Under the pieces are notes generated by a model, which did not search any database, was not told where the DNA came from, and saw only the letters and a list, made by a program, of their open reading frames with translations. Of a stretch of DNA of 26,528 nucleotides, positions 14,750 through 21,223 are shown one piece after another. The position numbers were made by a program, and so were the translations under genes. The first letter of the stretch is position 1. Each line of letters starts with the position of its first letter. This stretch comes from SVMC01 sp045601345 (GTDB lineage Bacteria > Bacillota > Clostridia > Oscillospirales > Oscillospiraceae), in assembly GCA_045601345.1 (NCBI GenBank), contig JAZRZL010000086.1, positions 1-26,528 of the forward strand, given 5' to 3'.

Positions 14750-16543
14750 TTATTTCTTGGCCTTGGAATCCACCACATCCCGCAGGAGGGCATTGAAGTC
14801 ATCGAAGCTCATAGAGCCGAGGTCTTCGCCGGTGCGGTAGCGGATGGAGACGGTCTGGTTTTCGATATCCTTGTCGCCCAGGATGACCATGTAAGGAATC
14901 TTTTCCATCTGGGCGTTACGAATCTTCTTGCGCAGGGTTTCAGCGCTGTTATCCACACTGACGCGGAAGCCACCTGCGGTGAGCTTGGAGGCGACCTCAT
15001 CTGCATAATCGGCAGCGCGGTCGGTGATGGTCAGGATGCGAACCTGCTCGGGGGACATCCAGGTAGGCAGTGCGCCTGCGTAGGTCTCAATAAGGTAGGC
15101 CAGGGTGCGCTCGTAGCAGCCCAGGCTAGTACGGTGGATGATATACGGAAGCTTCTTTTCGCCGTCCTTATCGGTATAGTACATACCGAAGCGCTGTGCC
15201 AGAAGCATATCAATCTGGATGGTGACCAGCGTATCTTCCTTGCCGAAGACGTTGCGATACTGAATATCCAGCTTCGGGCCGTAGAAGGCAGCCTCGTCAA
15301 TGCCGATTTCGTAGTTGACACCCAGATGATCCAGAATCTGACCCATGATCCGCTGGGCTTCCTCCCACTGCTCAGGGGTACCTTCATATTTATTATTGGG
15401 GTTGGCGGGATCCCACTGGGAGAAGCGGAAGGTGCACTTATCCAGAAGGCCGACGGTATTGAGCATATACTTGGACAGCTCCAGACAGCCGCGGAACTCC
15501 TCTTCAAGCTGGTCGGCGCGGAGCACCAGATGGCCTTCGGAGATGGTGAACTGGCGCACACGGATCAGGCCGTGCATTTCGCCGGAATCCTCATTGCGGA
15601 ACAGGGTAGAGGTTTCGCCCAGACGCATGGGCAGGTCGCGGTAGCTGCGGCCACGATTCAGGAAGACCTGATACTGGAACGGGCAGGTCATGGGACGCAG
15701 GGCAAAGCATTCCGCTTCTTCATCGTGGGGGTCGCCCATGATGAACATACCGTCAAGATAGTGATCCCAGTGGCCGGAAATGCGGTAAAGGTCGCGCTTG
15801 GCCATCAGCGGGGTCTTGGTGAGAAGATAGCCGCGCTTCTGTTCCTCATCCTCGACCCAGCGCTGGAGAAGCTGAATCACACGGGCACCCTTGGGCAGCA
15901 GGACGGGAAGACCCTGACCGATCACGTCAACGGTAGTGAAGAATTCCAGCTCACGACCGAGCTTATTGTGGTCACGAGACTCGGCCTCTGCCTTGGCAGT
16001 CAGGAAGGCATCCAGCTCTTCCTTCTTCTGGAAGGCAATGCCGTAAATTCTCTGAAGCATTTTGCGGTTGGAATCGCCGCGCCAGTAAGCGCCGCAGCAC
16101 TTGAGCAGCTTAAAGGCATTGGGCTTGATGCGGCCGGTGCTGTCCAGATGGGGGCCTGCGCACAGGTCGGTAAAATCGCCCTGAGTGTAGAAGGAAATGA
16201 CGGCATCCTCAGGCAGGTCGTTGATCAGCTCGACCTTGTAAGGCTCGTTTTTCTCCTGCATATAGGCAATGGCTTCCTCGCGGGGCAGCTCACTGCGCTC
16301 CAGACGGATGCGCTCCTTGCAGATTTTCTTCATTTCGGCCTCAATTTCTTCCAGATGGGCGGGAGTAAAGGCGAAATCTGCATCAAAATCGTAGTACCAG
16401 CCCTCGTCAATGGCGGGGCCGATGGCCAACTGCACCTGCGGATACAGGCGCTTGACGGCCTGCGCCATAATGTGGGAGCAGGTGTGCCAATAGGTTTTGC
16501 GGAAGGTTTCGTTTTCAAAGGTATAGATGTTTTCTTCGGACAT
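14750..16543 (-). CDS. thrS: Threonyl-tRNA synthetase lacking the TGS domain
   Basis: 597 residues. Class II synthetase charging tRNA-Thr in the cytoplasm. The protein starts directly in the editing domain (HTCSHIMAQAVKRLYP, with Cys in GDFTDLCAGPHL). The catalytic domain holds zinc ligands C287 (MTCPFQY), H338 (SEGHL) and H470 (HRTSLG). An anticodon-binding domain follows from about residue 495. The usual ~60-residue N-terminal TGS domain is missing; no upstream frame could supply it, because the T-box terminator lies immediately before. Such short forms occur in other Clostridia. ATG start with AGGAGG 8 bases upstream. Controlled by the T-box. Confidence 0.96.
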   Translation of the reverse strand: MSEENIYTFENETFRKTYWHTCSHIMAQAVKRLYPQVQLAIGPAIDEGWYYDFDADFAFTPAHLEEIEAEMKKICKERIRLERSELPREEAIAYMQEKNEPYKVELINDLPEDAVISFYTQGDFTDLCAGPHLDSTGRIKPNAFKLLKCCGAYWRGDSNRKMLQRIYGIAFQKKEELDAFLTAKAEAESRDHNKLGRELEFFTTVDVIGQGLPVLLPKGARVIQLLQRWVEDEEQKRGYLLTKTPLMAKRDLYRISGHWDHYLDGMFIMGDPHDEEAECFALRPMTCPFQYQVFLNRGRSYRDLPMRLGETSTLFRNEDSGEMHGLIRVRQFTISEGHLVLRADQLEEEFRGCLELSKYMLNTVGLLDKCTFRFSQWDPANPNNKYEGTPEQWEEAQRIMGQILDHLGVNYEIGIDEAAFYGPKLDIQYRNVFGKEDTLVTIQIDMLLAQRFGMYYTDKDGEKKLPYIIHRTSLGCYERTLAYLIETYAGALPTWMSPEQVRILTITDRAADYADEVASKLTAGGFRVSVDNSAETLRKKIRNAQMEKIPYMVILGDKDIENQTVSIRYRTGEDLGSMSFDDFNALLRDVVDSKAKK

Positions 16544-16571
16544 GAGATTGCCTCCTTTTTTCGGGGCAGAT

Positions 16572-16823
16572 AAAAAGAACCCACCCCTGATGTGATAATC
16601 AGGGGTGGGATATTTGCATATTCCACGGTTCCACCCTGCTTGCAGCCGAAGCTGCCGCTCATTGGCGCGATAACGGGCGCACCCGCCTGACTTAATAGGA
16701 AAAATTCCGTTCGCCAGAAGCTCCGAGGTGGTGATAACGGTTGCCTGTGAGGCGAGTTGCAGCCGAGGTCGCCTCTCTCTGTACGGGCAAAAATCCGTTT
16801 TTTGTCCTCATCTTCGCTTGCTT
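16572..16823 (-). promoter_or_regulatory. T-box leader of thrS
   Basis: On the minus strand the T-box sequence AGGGTGGAACCGTGG (16637-16623) precedes an intrinsic terminator. Its arms are 16609-16599 and 16590-16580, 11 bp, CCCACCCCTGA, followed by TTCTTTTTATC. The T-box sequence matches the consensus except CGTGG for CGCGG. Upstream helices lie at 16800-16640, and an ACC codon near 16733-16727 is a plausible threonine specifier. Uncharged tRNA-Thr would favour the antiterminator and switch thrS on. Confidence 0.93.
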
Positions 16824-16829
16824 ACCAAC

Positions 16830-16858
16830 ATGATAGCACCAATTGTCTCCCTTGTCAA
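16830..16858 (-). promoter_or_regulatory. Promoter of the thrS T-box transcript
   Basis: On the minus strand TTGACA (16858-16853), 17-bp spacer, TATCAT (16835-16830). The promoter overlaps the stop codon region of the sigma-like gene just upstream. Confidence 0.85.
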
Positions 16859-17097
16859 TAGCGAAGACAACGTGCCATGCGCTTGCGTGCGCGCTGAAGG
16901 ACACGGCAGACGCTGCTCGGATGTACACCTTGTTCTGCGGCCAGATCGCGGATGGTGCGTCCCTCAAAATAGTATCCCTCCACGGCATGGCGCTGGGTGG
17001 GGGTCAACTCATGCTCAATCACCATGCGCACCCGGCGGCGCTGCACTTCAGGCGGGAAGCGAACATTGGTCAGCAGTTCATAGGGTATATTTTTCAT
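16855..17097 (-). CDS. Small sigma-70 region 4-like helix-turn-helix protein
   Basis: 80 residues. After a short N-terminus (MKNIPYELLTNVRFPPEV), residues ~28-78 follow sigma region 4: LTPTQRHAVEGYYFEGRTIRDLAAEQGVHPSSVCRVLQRARKRM, whose helix-turn-helix is RDLAAEQGVHPSSVCRVLQ. Region 2 is absent, so it is not a complete sigma factor. It may be a small DNA-binding regulator or an RNA-polymerase-associated factor. The ATG at 17097 follows AAAGGGGGG by 9 bases and is preferred to an ATG at 17142. It overlaps the previous gene by 20 bases and is last of a three-gene set. Confidence 0.75.
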   Translation of the reverse strand: MKNIPYELLTNVRFPPEVQRRRVRMVIEHELTPTQRHAVEGYYFEGRTIRDLAAEQGVHPSSVCRVLQRARKRMARCLRY

Positions 17098-17311
17098 TTC
17101 GCCAAACCCCCCTTTCGTAATAATGTTCGGTGAGGACGGCAAGCTCTTTGGTCTGGGTTAGCACCTGTGTGAGGAGCTGAATTTTCTGACTGAGAAAAAA
17201 CCGCTCCTCCGAATCGCGGGAGAGGCGATAGCGCTCTCGCAGAGGTCGAAGGGCTGCCGAGAGCATTTGGGCATCGCGGGTGTAGCAGGCGGATATTTCT
17301 TTCAGCGTCAT
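17078..17311 (-). CDS. Small hypothetical protein, helical
   Basis: 77 residues, not recognised. It is almost wholly helical in appearance, rich in Leu, Arg, Glu and Gln (LSAALRPLRERYRLSRDSEE, FFLSQKIQLLTQVLTQTKEL). This suggests a coiled coil or a small helical bundle. There is no signal peptide and no cysteine pattern. The ATG overlaps the preceding stop codon by 4 bases, with GGAGGG 10 bases upstream inside the preceding gene. Its end overlaps the sigma-like gene by 20 bases. The tight packing on both sides is the main evidence that it is real. Confidence 0.65.
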   Translation of the reverse strand: MTLKEISACYTRDAQMLSAALRPLRERYRLSRDSEERFFLSQKIQLLTQVLTQTKELAVLTEHYYERGVWRNEKYTL

Positions 17312-17529
17312 GAGGGTTCATCCCTCCGCAGGCAGACCCGGCAGGTACGAAAGTAGACGCGGGCATACTCCGCAAGGCAGTCCTCACACAAAAGCATCTG
17401 CCCCACGTGATAGCAGCACTGGCCATAATACAGCTCGTCTCCGCAAAGTGCGCACTGCGCTGCCGGACAGACGCACTGGAGGTCGGCAGGCACGTAGGGA
17501 TCTGGCGCATATTCATAAAACAATCCCAA
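17308..17529 (-). CDS. Small Cys-rich zinc-binding-like protein
   Basis: 73 residues with ten cysteines. Three CxxC pairs (C26/C29, C48/C51, C63/C66) plus C19/C21, C38/C39 and H41 give the look of a treble-clef or zinc-ribbon fold that would hold one or two zinc ions. The function is unknown. It is first of the three overlapping minus-strand genes, about 90 bases behind the promoter at 17627-17655. Linkage to a sigma-region-4-like gene suggests a regulatory or host-transcription role, which is inference only. Confidence 0.68.
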   Translation of the reverse strand: MGLFYEYAPDPYVPADLQCVCPAAQCALCGDELYYGQCCYHVGQMLLCEDCLAEYARVYFRTCRVCLRRDEPS

Positions 17530-17626
17530 CTCTCCTTAGAAAAATTCAGCCTACCCTACAAGTTATATTTATATTGGAATATTATTGTTATTTTTATTTA
17601 CCAAATATTACCAATTCCTAAAATGG

Positions 17627-17655
17627 AGTGTACTACACAAATCGTGCAATGTCAA
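17627..17655 (-). promoter_or_regulatory. Promoter of the three-gene Cys-rich/sigma-like set
   Basis: On the minus strand TTGACA (17655-17650), 17-bp spacer, TACACT (17632-17627). It lies in the 205-base gap divergent from the XRE regulator, which is a natural candidate to act here. Confidence 0.8.
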
Positions 17656-17734
17656 GTGTTTTTTTTAGATAGACCGATTTTTCCTTTCTTCGGCCTGCCG
17701 GACATGGTATGGTGAGGCGAAAGGAGATGAGGAG

Positions 17735-18082
17735 ATGTTTGGCGCAAGAATGGCAGCGCTGCGCCGTCAGGCGGGGATGAGTCAGGCAGAGCTGGCAAGG
17801 CGGCTGTGCGTCAGTCCCAGTGCGGTGGGAATGTATGAGCAGGGCAGACGGGAGCCTTCTTTGGATCGGGTGGTAGCACTCTCCCGGCTGTTTGGGGTCA
17901 GTGCAGATTATCTGTTGACAGGCGTGGTGACAACCCAAGAGGACGGGATGATTGTCGGCGCGGTATGCCGCTCCCTACAGGCGCAGGCAGAGAATGAACT
18001 TCTGGTGCGCCGTCCCGATGGGAGCCTGACACCGCCCACCGCGCAGGAAATCCGACTAACGCTGGCTGCCGTGCTCGGGTAG
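17735..18082 (+). CDS. XRE-family transcriptional regulator
   Basis: 115 residues. Residues 4-62 are a Cro/C1-type helix-turn-helix: MAALRRQAGMSQAELARRL, then SPSAVGMYEQGRREPSLDRV and FGVSADYLLTG. The C-terminal ~50 residues are unassigned and end in APTAQEIRL-like sequence (PPTAQEIRLTLAAVLG). The ATG follows AGGAGATGAGGAG. It is divergent from the Cys-rich/sigma-like genes and could autoregulate or control them. No own promoter is clear. It ends 59 bases before tadA. Confidence 0.88.
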   Translation: MFGARMAALRRQAGMSQAELARRLCVSPSAVGMYEQGRREPSLDRVVALSRLFGVSADYLLTGVVTTQEDGMIVGAVCRSLQAQAENELLVRRPDGSLTPPTAQEIRLTLAAVLG

Positions 18083-18111
18083 TTGACGGGATTGGTTTTT
18101 TGCTGTAAACT
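18083..18111 (+). promoter_or_regulatory. Promoter of tadA
   Basis: TTGACG (18083-18088), 17-bp spacer, TAAACT (18106-18111). It starts at the XRE stop codon (18080-18082) and lies 30 bases before the tadA ATG. Confidence 0.65.
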
Positions 18112-18141
18112 GGAGAGCAAAGGAACCGGGAGGGTTGCGCA

Positions 18142-18624
18142 ATGGACGAAACCTTTATGCGTATGGCATTGGAGCTGGCAAGGCAGGCAGGTGAAGAGGG
18201 CGAGGTACCCGTAGGCTGTGTGATTACACTGGGCGACCGCGTGGTGGGACAGGGTCGCAATCGCAGAGAGACGGCACACCATGCGCTCGGCCATGCGGAG
18301 CTGGAGGCCATTGACGAGGCCTGCCGCACCCTTGGCGGCTGGCGGCTGTGGCAGTGTACGATGTATGTCACGCTGGAGCCATGCCCGATGTGTACCGGAG
18401 CCATCATCAATGCCCGCATTCCCCGGCTGGTCTATGGCGCAGCAGATCAGAAGGCAGGCTCCTGCGGCAGTATCACCAACCTCTTTGACCTGCCCTACAA
18501 TCACCGTCCAGAGGTATGTGCGGGCTTGCTTGCGGAGGAATCCAGTGCCCTTTTACAGGATTTTTTCACCCGTCTGCGGGAAAAACGAGAAAAGAAAACC
18601 GCATGGAAGGCCAATCGACTGTAA
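18142..18624 (+). CDS. tadA: tRNA-specific adenosine deaminase
   Basis: 160 residues. Deaminates A34 to inosine in the tRNA-Arg(ACG) anticodon so that one tRNA reads CGU, CGC and CGA. The cytidine-deaminase fold carries the zinc and catalytic residues H51-A-E53 (GHAELEAID) and C81-P-M-C84 (LEPCPMCTGAI). NARIPRLVYGA and a basic C-terminus (LREKREKK) that contacts tRNA are also present. The start ATG follows GGGAGGG. Length and motifs are normal for the family. Confidence 0.95.
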   Translation: MDETFMRMALELARQAGEEGEVPVGCVITLGDRVVGQGRNRRETAHHALGHAELEAIDEACRTLGGWRLWQCTMYVTLEPCPMCTGAIINARIPRLVYGAADQKAGSCGSITNLFDLPYNHRPEVCAGLLAEESSALLQDFFTRLREKREKKTAWKANRL

Positions 18625-18646
18625 GCTTCTCCATCTAGGAAGATAG

Positions 18647-18704
18647 GAAGACAGGGGACGGTTCTCTGTCTTGCCGGAAAGACAGAGAACCGTCCCCTGT
18701 CTTC
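18647..18704. repeat. Perfect 26-bp hairpin repeat after tadA
   Basis: 18647-18672 and 18679-18704 are exact inverses around a 6-base loop (core GACAGGGGACGGTTCTCTG). It follows the tadA stop by 22 bases and may terminate its transcript, though only TCTATATT follows. The GGGG-CGGTTCTC core is also seen in the thrS terminator arm at 14738-14727, suggesting a dispersed hairpin family. Confidence 0.75.
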
Positions 18705-18716
18705 TATATTAAGGCC

Positions 18717-18744
18717 TTGACATTTGAAAAAAATCTGTTATAAT
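18717..18744 (+). promoter_or_regulatory. Promoter of tRNA-Lys
   Basis: TTGACA (18717-18722), 16-bp spacer, TATAAT (18739-18744) with TG one base upstream (extended -10). It lies 30 bases before the tRNA. Confidence 0.85.
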
Positions 18745-18774
18745 GCATTCAGTTACAGGGCATCCTGTAGATAA

Positions 18775-18850
18775 CCGCCTTTAGCTCAGCTGGTAGAGCA
18801 ACTGACTCTTAATCAGTGGGTCCCGGGTTCGAGTCCCTGAAGGCGGACCA
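18775..18850 (+). tRNA. tRNA-Lys (anticodon CUU)
   Basis: 76 bases including an encoded CCA. Acceptor CCGCCTT (18775-18781) pairs with AAGGCGG, D-arm GCTC/GAGC, anticodon arm ACTGA-CTCTTAA-TCAGT with CTT, T-loop TTCGAGT. The T-stem CCGGG/CCCTG has one C-U mismatch at its second pair. It reads AAG codons. Confidence 0.96.
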
Positions 18851-18856
18851 GAAGAA

Positions 18857-18894
18857 GTAGCCGTGACAGTTATGCTGCCGCGGCTACAATTTTT
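18857..18894 (+). terminator. Terminator after tRNA-Lys
   Basis: GTAGCCG (18857-18863) pairs with CGGCTAC (18881-18887), followed by AATTTTT. Read-through would feed the next gene, whose ribosome-binding site starts at once. Confidence 0.65.
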
Positions 18895-18905
18895 CGGAGG
18901 AAACT

Positions 18906-19679
18906 ATGGCAAAATTGCGCTCAATGGCTGAAAAAATGAATATTCGTGTGCTGCTTGTGCGTATTGGCATTATAAGCCTTGGCATTGCCGCTTTAGCGGC
19001 CCTTGTCTATCTTGCCTTCTTAAAGGCGGCACCGGGGCTATGGGAGCTTCTGAAAAGCGGAGATGAATATGCCATTGCTGCTTATCTTGGCTCGCAAAAC
19101 AGCGTCAGCGGTATGCTCTGTACCGCACTTCTGGCTTTTTTGCAGCCGGTGAGCATTGTTCTTCCCGGTGCGCCGATCCAGATCGCCGCCGGTGTAGTCT
19201 ATGGCACCTTGAAGGGCTTTCTCATCTGCCATAGCGCCTATGTGTTTTCCAACTTGGTCGTTTTTTATCTGGCGCGGGTGCTGCGGCAGAGGATGGAGAA
19301 ATATTTAACACGGTATGCTTCCAAAATCGGTTTTCTGGAAAATGCCCGTTATCCTGTTTATATGACCGCCATGGCCTGCCTCATGCCGCTGATGCCGAAC
19401 GGCATCATCCCCTACGCAGCAGCACGTACCAAAATGCGATTTTATCAATTTTTCCTTGCCGTGGCATTGGGGGGATTTTTCCCCATTATGATTATGTGCG
19501 CCATTGGCAAGCGGATTTTGCACGGTGAATTCCTTTATGCCGCACTGCTGTTCGCTGGCTCCTTTGCTGTGGTCATGATCCTGACTTGGCTGCGGGAACC
19601 GATTTGCAGCGTTTTGGACAATCTCGGACAAAAAATAATCAGCATTCTTCACCGCGCCGATCCCCCACAGGACGAATAA
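18906..19679 (+). CDS. VTT-domain (TVP38/TMEM64, DedA-like) membrane protein
   Basis: 257 residues. A basic N-terminus and a first helix (~14-40) are followed by the VTT core: re-entrant loop LPGAPIQIAAGVVYGTLKG, then GWRLG-like helices AYVFSNLVVFYLARVLR, the second loop LMPNGIIPYAAARTKMRFYQF, and two further helices. Proteins of this family are phospholipid scramblases or flippases of the cytoplasmic membrane. The substrate here is unknown. The start ATG follows CGGAGG. It has no clear promoter of its own and may be fed by read-through from the tRNA. Its 3' end runs into the hairpin that buries the pdaA ribosome-binding site. Confidence 0.85.
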   Translation: MAKLRSMAEKMNIRVLLVRIGIISLGIAALAALVYLAFLKAAPGLWELLKSGDEYAIAAYLGSQNSVSGMLCTALLAFLQPVSIVLPGAPIQIAAGVVYGTLKGFLICHSAYVFSNLVVFYLARVLRQRMEKYLTRYASKIGFLENARYPVYMTAMACLMPLMPNGIIPYAAARTKMRFYQFFLAVALGGFFPIMIMCAIGKRILHGEFLYAALLFAGSFAVVMILTWLREPICSVLDNLGQKIISILHRADPPQDE

Positions 19680-19680
19680 A

Positions 19681-19734
19681 AGCCTCCTTTGTGCATAGTC
19701 TATCCGGGAAGACATCGCACAGGAGGCTATTTTT
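19681..19734 (+). promoter_or_regulatory. Hairpin sequestering the pdaA ribosome-binding site
   Basis: AGCCTCCTTTGTGC (19681-19694) pairs with GCACAGGAGGCT (19717-19728), 12 bp with a two-base bulge and a 22-base loop. The 3' arm contains the AGGAGG ribosome-binding site (19721-19726), 8 bases before the pdaA ATG, and is followed by ATTTTT. It is both a terminator-like stem for the VTT gene and a potential translational block on pdaA. Confidence 0.7.
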
Positions 19735-20508
19735 ATGAAAAGATCGGTTGCCCTTGGCGCAGCCCTTGCCATGCTTTTTTCGATGATCCTCTGCGCACGG
19801 GCGGTTGCAGCCCGGATAATTCCCACCGGTGCATGGGGTTTGAGCTTCCCTGAGGAGGGACAGCCGCCACGCATTGACGTTGCGGCCGATGTGCTTAAAG
19901 ACTATGACGCGGTTTATCTGGGAAATCCAGAGGAAAAACGCATTTATCTTACCTTTGATGCGGGCTATGAAAACGGCGCAACAGAGAAAATTCTGGATGC
20001 TCTAAAAAAACATCATGCACCCGCCACCTTTTTCCTTGTAGGGAACTATCTGGAGCAAAATCCAGAGCTGGTTTGTCGTATGGTGAACGAGGGGCATATT
20101 GTGGGAAATCATACCTGCCATCACCACGATATGTCCCAGTTGTCAAACCCTGAGGCCTTTTCCAAAGAGTTGACCGATCTGGAGGCACTCTATACTAAGG
20201 TGACCGGGGAAGAAATGCAGAAATACTATCGTCCGCCGCAGGGGATTTATTCCGAGTCCAATCTCCGTCAGGCGAAGGAACTGGGCTATCGGACGGTTTT
20301 TTGGTCGCTGGCTTATGTAGACTGGAAGAACGATGCCCAGCCCACCCGGGAGGAAGCTATGAAGAAGCTAACAAGCCGCGTACACAACGGTGCGGTGGTG
20401 TTGCTCCATTCCACGTCCAAAACCAACGGGGAAATTATGGATGCGCTTTTGACCCGCTGGGAGGAAATGGGCTACAGCTTCGGTACACTGGATGAGCTGT
20501 ATCAATAG
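19735..20508 (+). CDS. pdaA: Delta-lactam-type polysaccharide (muramic acid) deacetylase PdaA
   Basis: 257 residues. A signal peptide (~1-26, MKRSVALGAALAMLFSM) leads to a NodB-type deacetylase with D75 in TFDAGYENG, metal ligands H126 and H130 (NHTCHH), RPPQG and the late LLHS. The TFDAGYENG sequence and the length match PdaA, which deacetylates N-acetylmuramic acid so that muramic-delta-lactam forms in the spore cortex. It acts outside the membrane of the forespore or mother cell. This argues for a spore-former. Its ribosome-binding site is buried in a hairpin. The stop codon falls in a 13-base match to the element end at 1-163. Confidence 0.88.
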   Translation: MKRSVALGAALAMLFSMILCARAVAARIIPTGAWGLSFPEEGQPPRIDVAADVLKDYDAVYLGNPEEKRIYLTFDAGYENGATEKILDALKKHHAPATFFLVGNYLEQNPELVCRMVNEGHIVGNHTCHHHDMSQLSNPEAFSKELTDLEALYTKVTGEEMQKYYRPPQGIYSESNLRQAKELGYRTVFWSLAYVDWKNDAQPTREEAMKKLTSRVHNGAVVLLHSTSKTNGEIMDALLTRWEEMGYSFGTLDELYQ

Positions 20509-20518
20509 AGATGCCCTA
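20506..20518. repeat. Solo end similar to the element at 4-163
   Basis: AATAGAGATGCCC, identical over 13 bases to 151-163. It includes the pdaA stop codon. It may be a remnant of an excised copy or a chance match; there is no second end nearby. Confidence 0.3.
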
Positions 20519-20525
20519 AATGAAC

Positions 20526-20561
20526 AAAAAATGCTGCCTCTTTTGAGACAGCATTTTTTGA
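20526..20561. terminator. Bidirectional terminator between pdaA and the zinc-ribbon gene
   Basis: AAAAAATGCTG(C/T)CTC pairs with GAGACAGCATTTTTTG around a short loop, with A- and T-runs on both sides, between two convergent genes. Its core CTGCCTC...GAGACAG resembles the terminator at 9834-9871. Confidence 0.9.
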
Positions 20562-20570
20562 TTGTACATC

Positions 20571-20849
20571 TTAGTCGCGGGCTCTTCTCTTAGCGAAGCA
20601 ATCGCTGCAGTAGACGGGCTTATCGGACTTTGGCTCAAAGGGAACTCTTGCTTCGCCGCCGCACTCAGCGCAGGTAGCAGTAAAGAATTCTCTGGGGCCG
20701 CGGGTAGCGTTTTTGCGTGCGTCACGGCATGCCTTGCAGCGCTTCGGCTCATTCTGGAAGCCGCGCTCTGCGTAGAACTCCTGGTCTCCTGCGGAGAAAA
20801 TGAATTCCTCGCCGCATTCAACGCATACTAAAGTCTTGTCTTCGTACAT
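20571..20849 (-). CDS. Small zinc-ribbon domain protein
   Basis: 92 residues. Two zinc-ribbon units: CVECGEEF...CKAC (cysteines near residues 9, 12, 38 and 41) and CAECGGE...CSDC. The middle and tail are rich in Arg and Lys (RDARKNATRGPREF, FAKRRARD). Each unit holds a Cys4 zinc site. Its role is unknown; nucleic-acid or ribosome binding is plausible from charge. The ATG at 20849 follows AGAGGTAA. An ATG at 20975 would add 42 residues lacking any family match and with no ribosome-binding site. It has a consensus promoter with a 140-base leader and ends at a bidirectional terminator. Confidence 0.85.
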   Translation of the reverse strand: MYEDKTLVCVECGEEFIFSAGDQEFYAERGFQNEPKRCKACRDARKNATRGPREFFTATCAECGGEARVPFEPKSDKPVYCSDCFAKRRARD

Positions 20850-20995
20850 TTGTGTTACCTCTCTTTTGGTAGTAATGTTGCCCCAGAAAAAAATCGACAA
20901 TTTGTGTTTTCGCAGGGGTAATATGCGAACGGCCTTCGCCGATATCGCCAAAGGAATGATCTGCCGGGAGAACACACTCCAGCAAATATATCTAG

Positions 20996-21024
20996 ATTAT
21001 ATTGATAATTCCTGTATTTGTCAA
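20996..21024 (-). promoter_or_regulatory. Consensus promoter of the zinc-ribbon gene
   Basis: On the minus strand TTGACA (21024-21019), 17-bp spacer, TATAAT (21001-20996): both hexamers and the spacing are ideal. The start point is near 20989, leaving a 140-base 5' leader before the ATG. Confidence 0.88.
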
Positions 21025-21131
21025 TAGTTTCTGAAAATTTTTTCAGGAATTTGCCGCTCTTTGTGTTTTTTCGACAATTTCGCCGTATGGAATTTGTGTA
21101 TATTGAACTTGAATAACGCATAACGCAGAGA

Positions 21132-21169
21132 GGGCAGCGCTCTGTGCTGAATAATACAGAGAGCTGCCC
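21132..21169 (-). terminator. Hairpin downstream of the M28 peptidase gene
   Basis: GGGCAGCGCTCTGT (21132-21145) pairs with ACAGAGAGCTGCCC (21156-21169), 14 bp with one mismatch. The following U-run is weak (TCTCTGCGTT on the minus strand), so it may be a terminator or an mRNA-stabilising hairpin. Confidence 0.5.
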
Positions 21170-21223
21170 GGTGTGATGAGGCTTATTGCTGCCTCTTCGG
21201 CGGCCTTGTCCGCTTAGATGCGT

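Noticed and set aside
15134..16573. 479-residue plus-strand frame opposite thrS
   Set aside because: Shadow of thrS; no family features.
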